A model generated the notes under the pieces. It was not told the DNA's origin and searched no databases. It was given only the letters and a program-made list of their open reading frames with translations. A stretch of 61,554 bases of DNA from an uncultured Bacilli bacterium (GTDB lineage Bacteria; Bacillota_I; Bacilli_A; RF39; UBA660), in the NCBI GenBank assembly GCA_944363635.1, contig CALVUP010000008.1, positions 1 through 61,554 on the forward strand, given 5' to 3'. The position numbers and the translations under genes are program-made. Numbering within the stretch: the first letter of the stretch is position 1; each line of letters opens with the position of its first letter. Of the stretch, positions 60,187-61,554 are shown piece by piece.

Positions 60187-61554
60187 TTACTTATTCATTA
60201 TCTTTTCTCTAAATTCTTTTATCTCTTTTTCAATTTCTAATTTTCTTTTTTTAATATCTTCATCTAATTCATAAGTAATACAATTTGTTCTTTCTGGAAT
60301 AGTATTAAATAAATCTTCTTTATTATCTATTAGACATTTTTCATTATTACCAATATAAATAACTCCTAATTGTAGTTTATCTATTTTATCCATCTTCTTA
60401 TAATCTTCAATAGGAAATATTCTTACAATGTTTCTATTTTGATAATCATTAAAGAACATTACTTTATTATCATAGTAGTAAGTTGCTTCAAAATAACCAA
60501 CATTATAATATTGTCTTAAAGTAAATACTATTTCAGAAACTTTTTCTATTGGCAGGTATTCACTAAATCTTAATTTCATACCAATATTACCAAGTATTGC
60601 ATAATCTTTTTTAGCAAGGAATCCAGCATCATATAAATCATTACATGGTTTACACATACTTTCTCTAAAGAATACTTCACCAATTTTAACTTTATTTTTA
60701 CCACATAGAGTAAGTTCAACATTATCAACATATCTCATAATTAGATCTGCTTTTTCTTCTCTTGTATAATCTTTCCACATATAAGTATGTTCTTCATATT
60801 CTTCAGGATAAACTATTTGATTTATGTAATCTAAATCTCTTTTAATCAATATATCTTCTGGAGTAAATTTTGATTCATTACATATATCACAATCTCTGAT
60901 TTTATATTCTAAATCTTTAATAGTTTTATCTACAATTTCTTTTTCTATATCATATTCATCAATAGTAAATGATCCATTTATATATGCCTTTCTAATTCTT
61001 TCAGCTTTTTGATTTTGTTCTTTTAATTCTTTAATTAGTTTATCTTTAGGATTATTTAATTTAGTTTTGATCATAGGAAGTAGTGTTTGATTAACTACTG
61101 AATCATATTCTTGTATATCTTCAATGAAATTATCAAATTCTTTTTCAATATCAGTCTCTTTAATATTGATTTTACAATCATGACAATAGTAGTAATAATA
61201 AATACTACCATTTTTCTTTCTTGTTGCTTTACCTGCGAGTATTCTATTACAATGAGGACATTTTAATTTTTGTAAGAATAAGTAATCTTCATTTCTTTTA
61301 TAATTACGAGAGTTCTTTTTCTTTTGAACTTGGCATTCTTCCCATAGTTCTTTACTTATTAATGGTTCAACAACATCTTCATAGTAAGTAGGATTTTTAG
61401 TTCTTTTACCATGAATAAAGTCTCCTTTATAAATAGGGTTTTCAATTATCTTTAAAATAGTAGAATCTTTCCAATTAGTTTTACCAAATACTTTTTCTTT
61501 ATTATATAAATTACTTATTGTTTGATATGAATTACCTTGATAATATAAATTAAA
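60187..61554 (-). CDS. Large serine recombinase, 5' end missing (partial)
   Basis: The frame is open from the window edge: 455 residues without the N-terminal catalytic domain. Visible are the recombinase domain end (GKRTKNPTYYEDVVEPLISK), the zinc beta-ribbon (CPHCNRI, then CHDCKI, four Cys) and a coiled-coil stretch (about 155-200 of the visible part), then a C-terminal domain. The ATG at 61074 is internal. As in TndX/Tn5397-like and mobilizable elements it would excise and integrate the element; att sites are not recognisable here. Confidence 0.88.
   Translation of the reverse strand, partial: FNLYYQGNSYQTISNLYNKEKVFGKTNWKDSTILKIIENPIYKGDFIHGKRTKNPTYYEDVVEPLISKELWEECQVQKKKNSRNYKRNEDYLFLQKLKCPHCNRILAGKATRKKNGSIYYYYYCHDCKINIKETDIEKEFDNFIEDIQEYDSVVNQTLLPMIKTKLNNPKDKLIKELKEQNQKAERIRKAYINGSFTIDEYDIEKEIVDKTIKDLEYKIRDCDICNESKFTPEDILIKRDLDYINQIVYPEEYEEHTYMWKDYTREEKADLIMRYVDNVELTLCGKNKVKIGEVFFRESMCKPCNDLYDAGFLAKKDYAILGNIGMKLRFSEYLPIEKVSEIVFTLRQYYNVGYFEATYYYDNKVMFFNDYQNRNIVRIFPIEDYKKMDKIDKLQLGVIYIGNNEKCLIDNKEDLFNTIPERTNCITYELDEDIKKRKLEIEKEIKEFREKIMNK

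Noticed and set aside
61074-61074. ATG as the start of the last minus-strand gene
   Set aside because: The frame is open for 160 more codons up to the window edge and encodes the zinc ribbon of the recombinase.

Overview
The window looks like a chromosome segment from a low-GC, Gram-positive gut-type bacterium (Bacillota; Erysipelotrichia- or RF39-like is my guess). Reasons: very A+T-rich DNA; GGAGG-type ribosome binding sites; TTGACA/TATAAT promoters with 17-bp spacers; sortase, GH25 lysozyme, BceRS-AB and HrcA/CIRCE-type features; and TGA used as an ordinary stop, so not the mycoplasma code. A collagen-like surface protein of exosporium type hints at sporulation but does not prove it.

Layout. 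1-514: 3' end of 23S rRNA and a 5S rRNA. 0.6-3.4 kb: tsaE-tsaB-rimI-tsaD (t6A tRNA modification) and a small membrane protein. 3.5-6.0 kb: thioester-domain surface protein, sortase and polytopic membrane protein. 6.1-8.9 kb: short-chain dehydrogenase, Cys-rich protein and a membrane-anchored HipA-like kinase. 8.9-10.2 kb: divergent FolD homologue whose short leader is antisense to the anticodon arm of the neighbouring tRNA-Lys, then tRNA-Ile and tRNA-Glu. 10.3-28 kb: Ltp-repeat protein, a frameshifted membrane gene, tex, a MacB-like ABC pair, rubrerythrin, rdgB, an ArsP_2-type permease, an XRE-membrane regulator, an unusual sigma-70 factor with a second sigma4-like C-terminus, a run of small genes, and a Ca2+-type P-ATPase. 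28.2-35.4 kb: CIRCE-controlled hsp20, tspO, a DUF1848 pair, a TetR unit with twin operators, a hydroxymethyluracil-DNA-kinase-like gene next to mutY, GH25. 35.4-48.2 kb: collagen-like protein, esterase, a truncated MBL gene, epimerase, VanZ proteins, a decayed stretch (GNAT, Nif3), YjbR, and BceRSAB followed by a VanZ-RDD fusion and YxeA.

48.3-61.5 kb is accessory DNA, even richer in A+T and in AGA/ATA codons: an ASCH-kinase fusion, Nudix, Sel1, a possible HhH-GPD protein, then gene modules separated by three copies of a repeat. On the minus strand the repeat resembles the 3' end of a tRNA-Gly (T-arm-like hairpin, seven acceptor-like bases, T, CCA) followed by a terminator. The modules carry an AbiJ/HEPN-like protein, acetyltransferases, two HD-domain proteins and a HAD-nucleotidase/nucleoside-hydrolase fusion. 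The right end holds a MobV relaxase, an oriT-like hairpin region and a large serine recombinase that runs off the window, so this is probably an integrative mobilizable element.

Several genes are visibly broken: a frameshift at 11.26 kb, an in-frame stop at 24,262, a frameshift at 39.93 kb, a truncated MBL gene at 37.1 kb, and remnants at 40.2, 54.7 and 55.5 kb. All calls were made by eye; no database search or folding was run.
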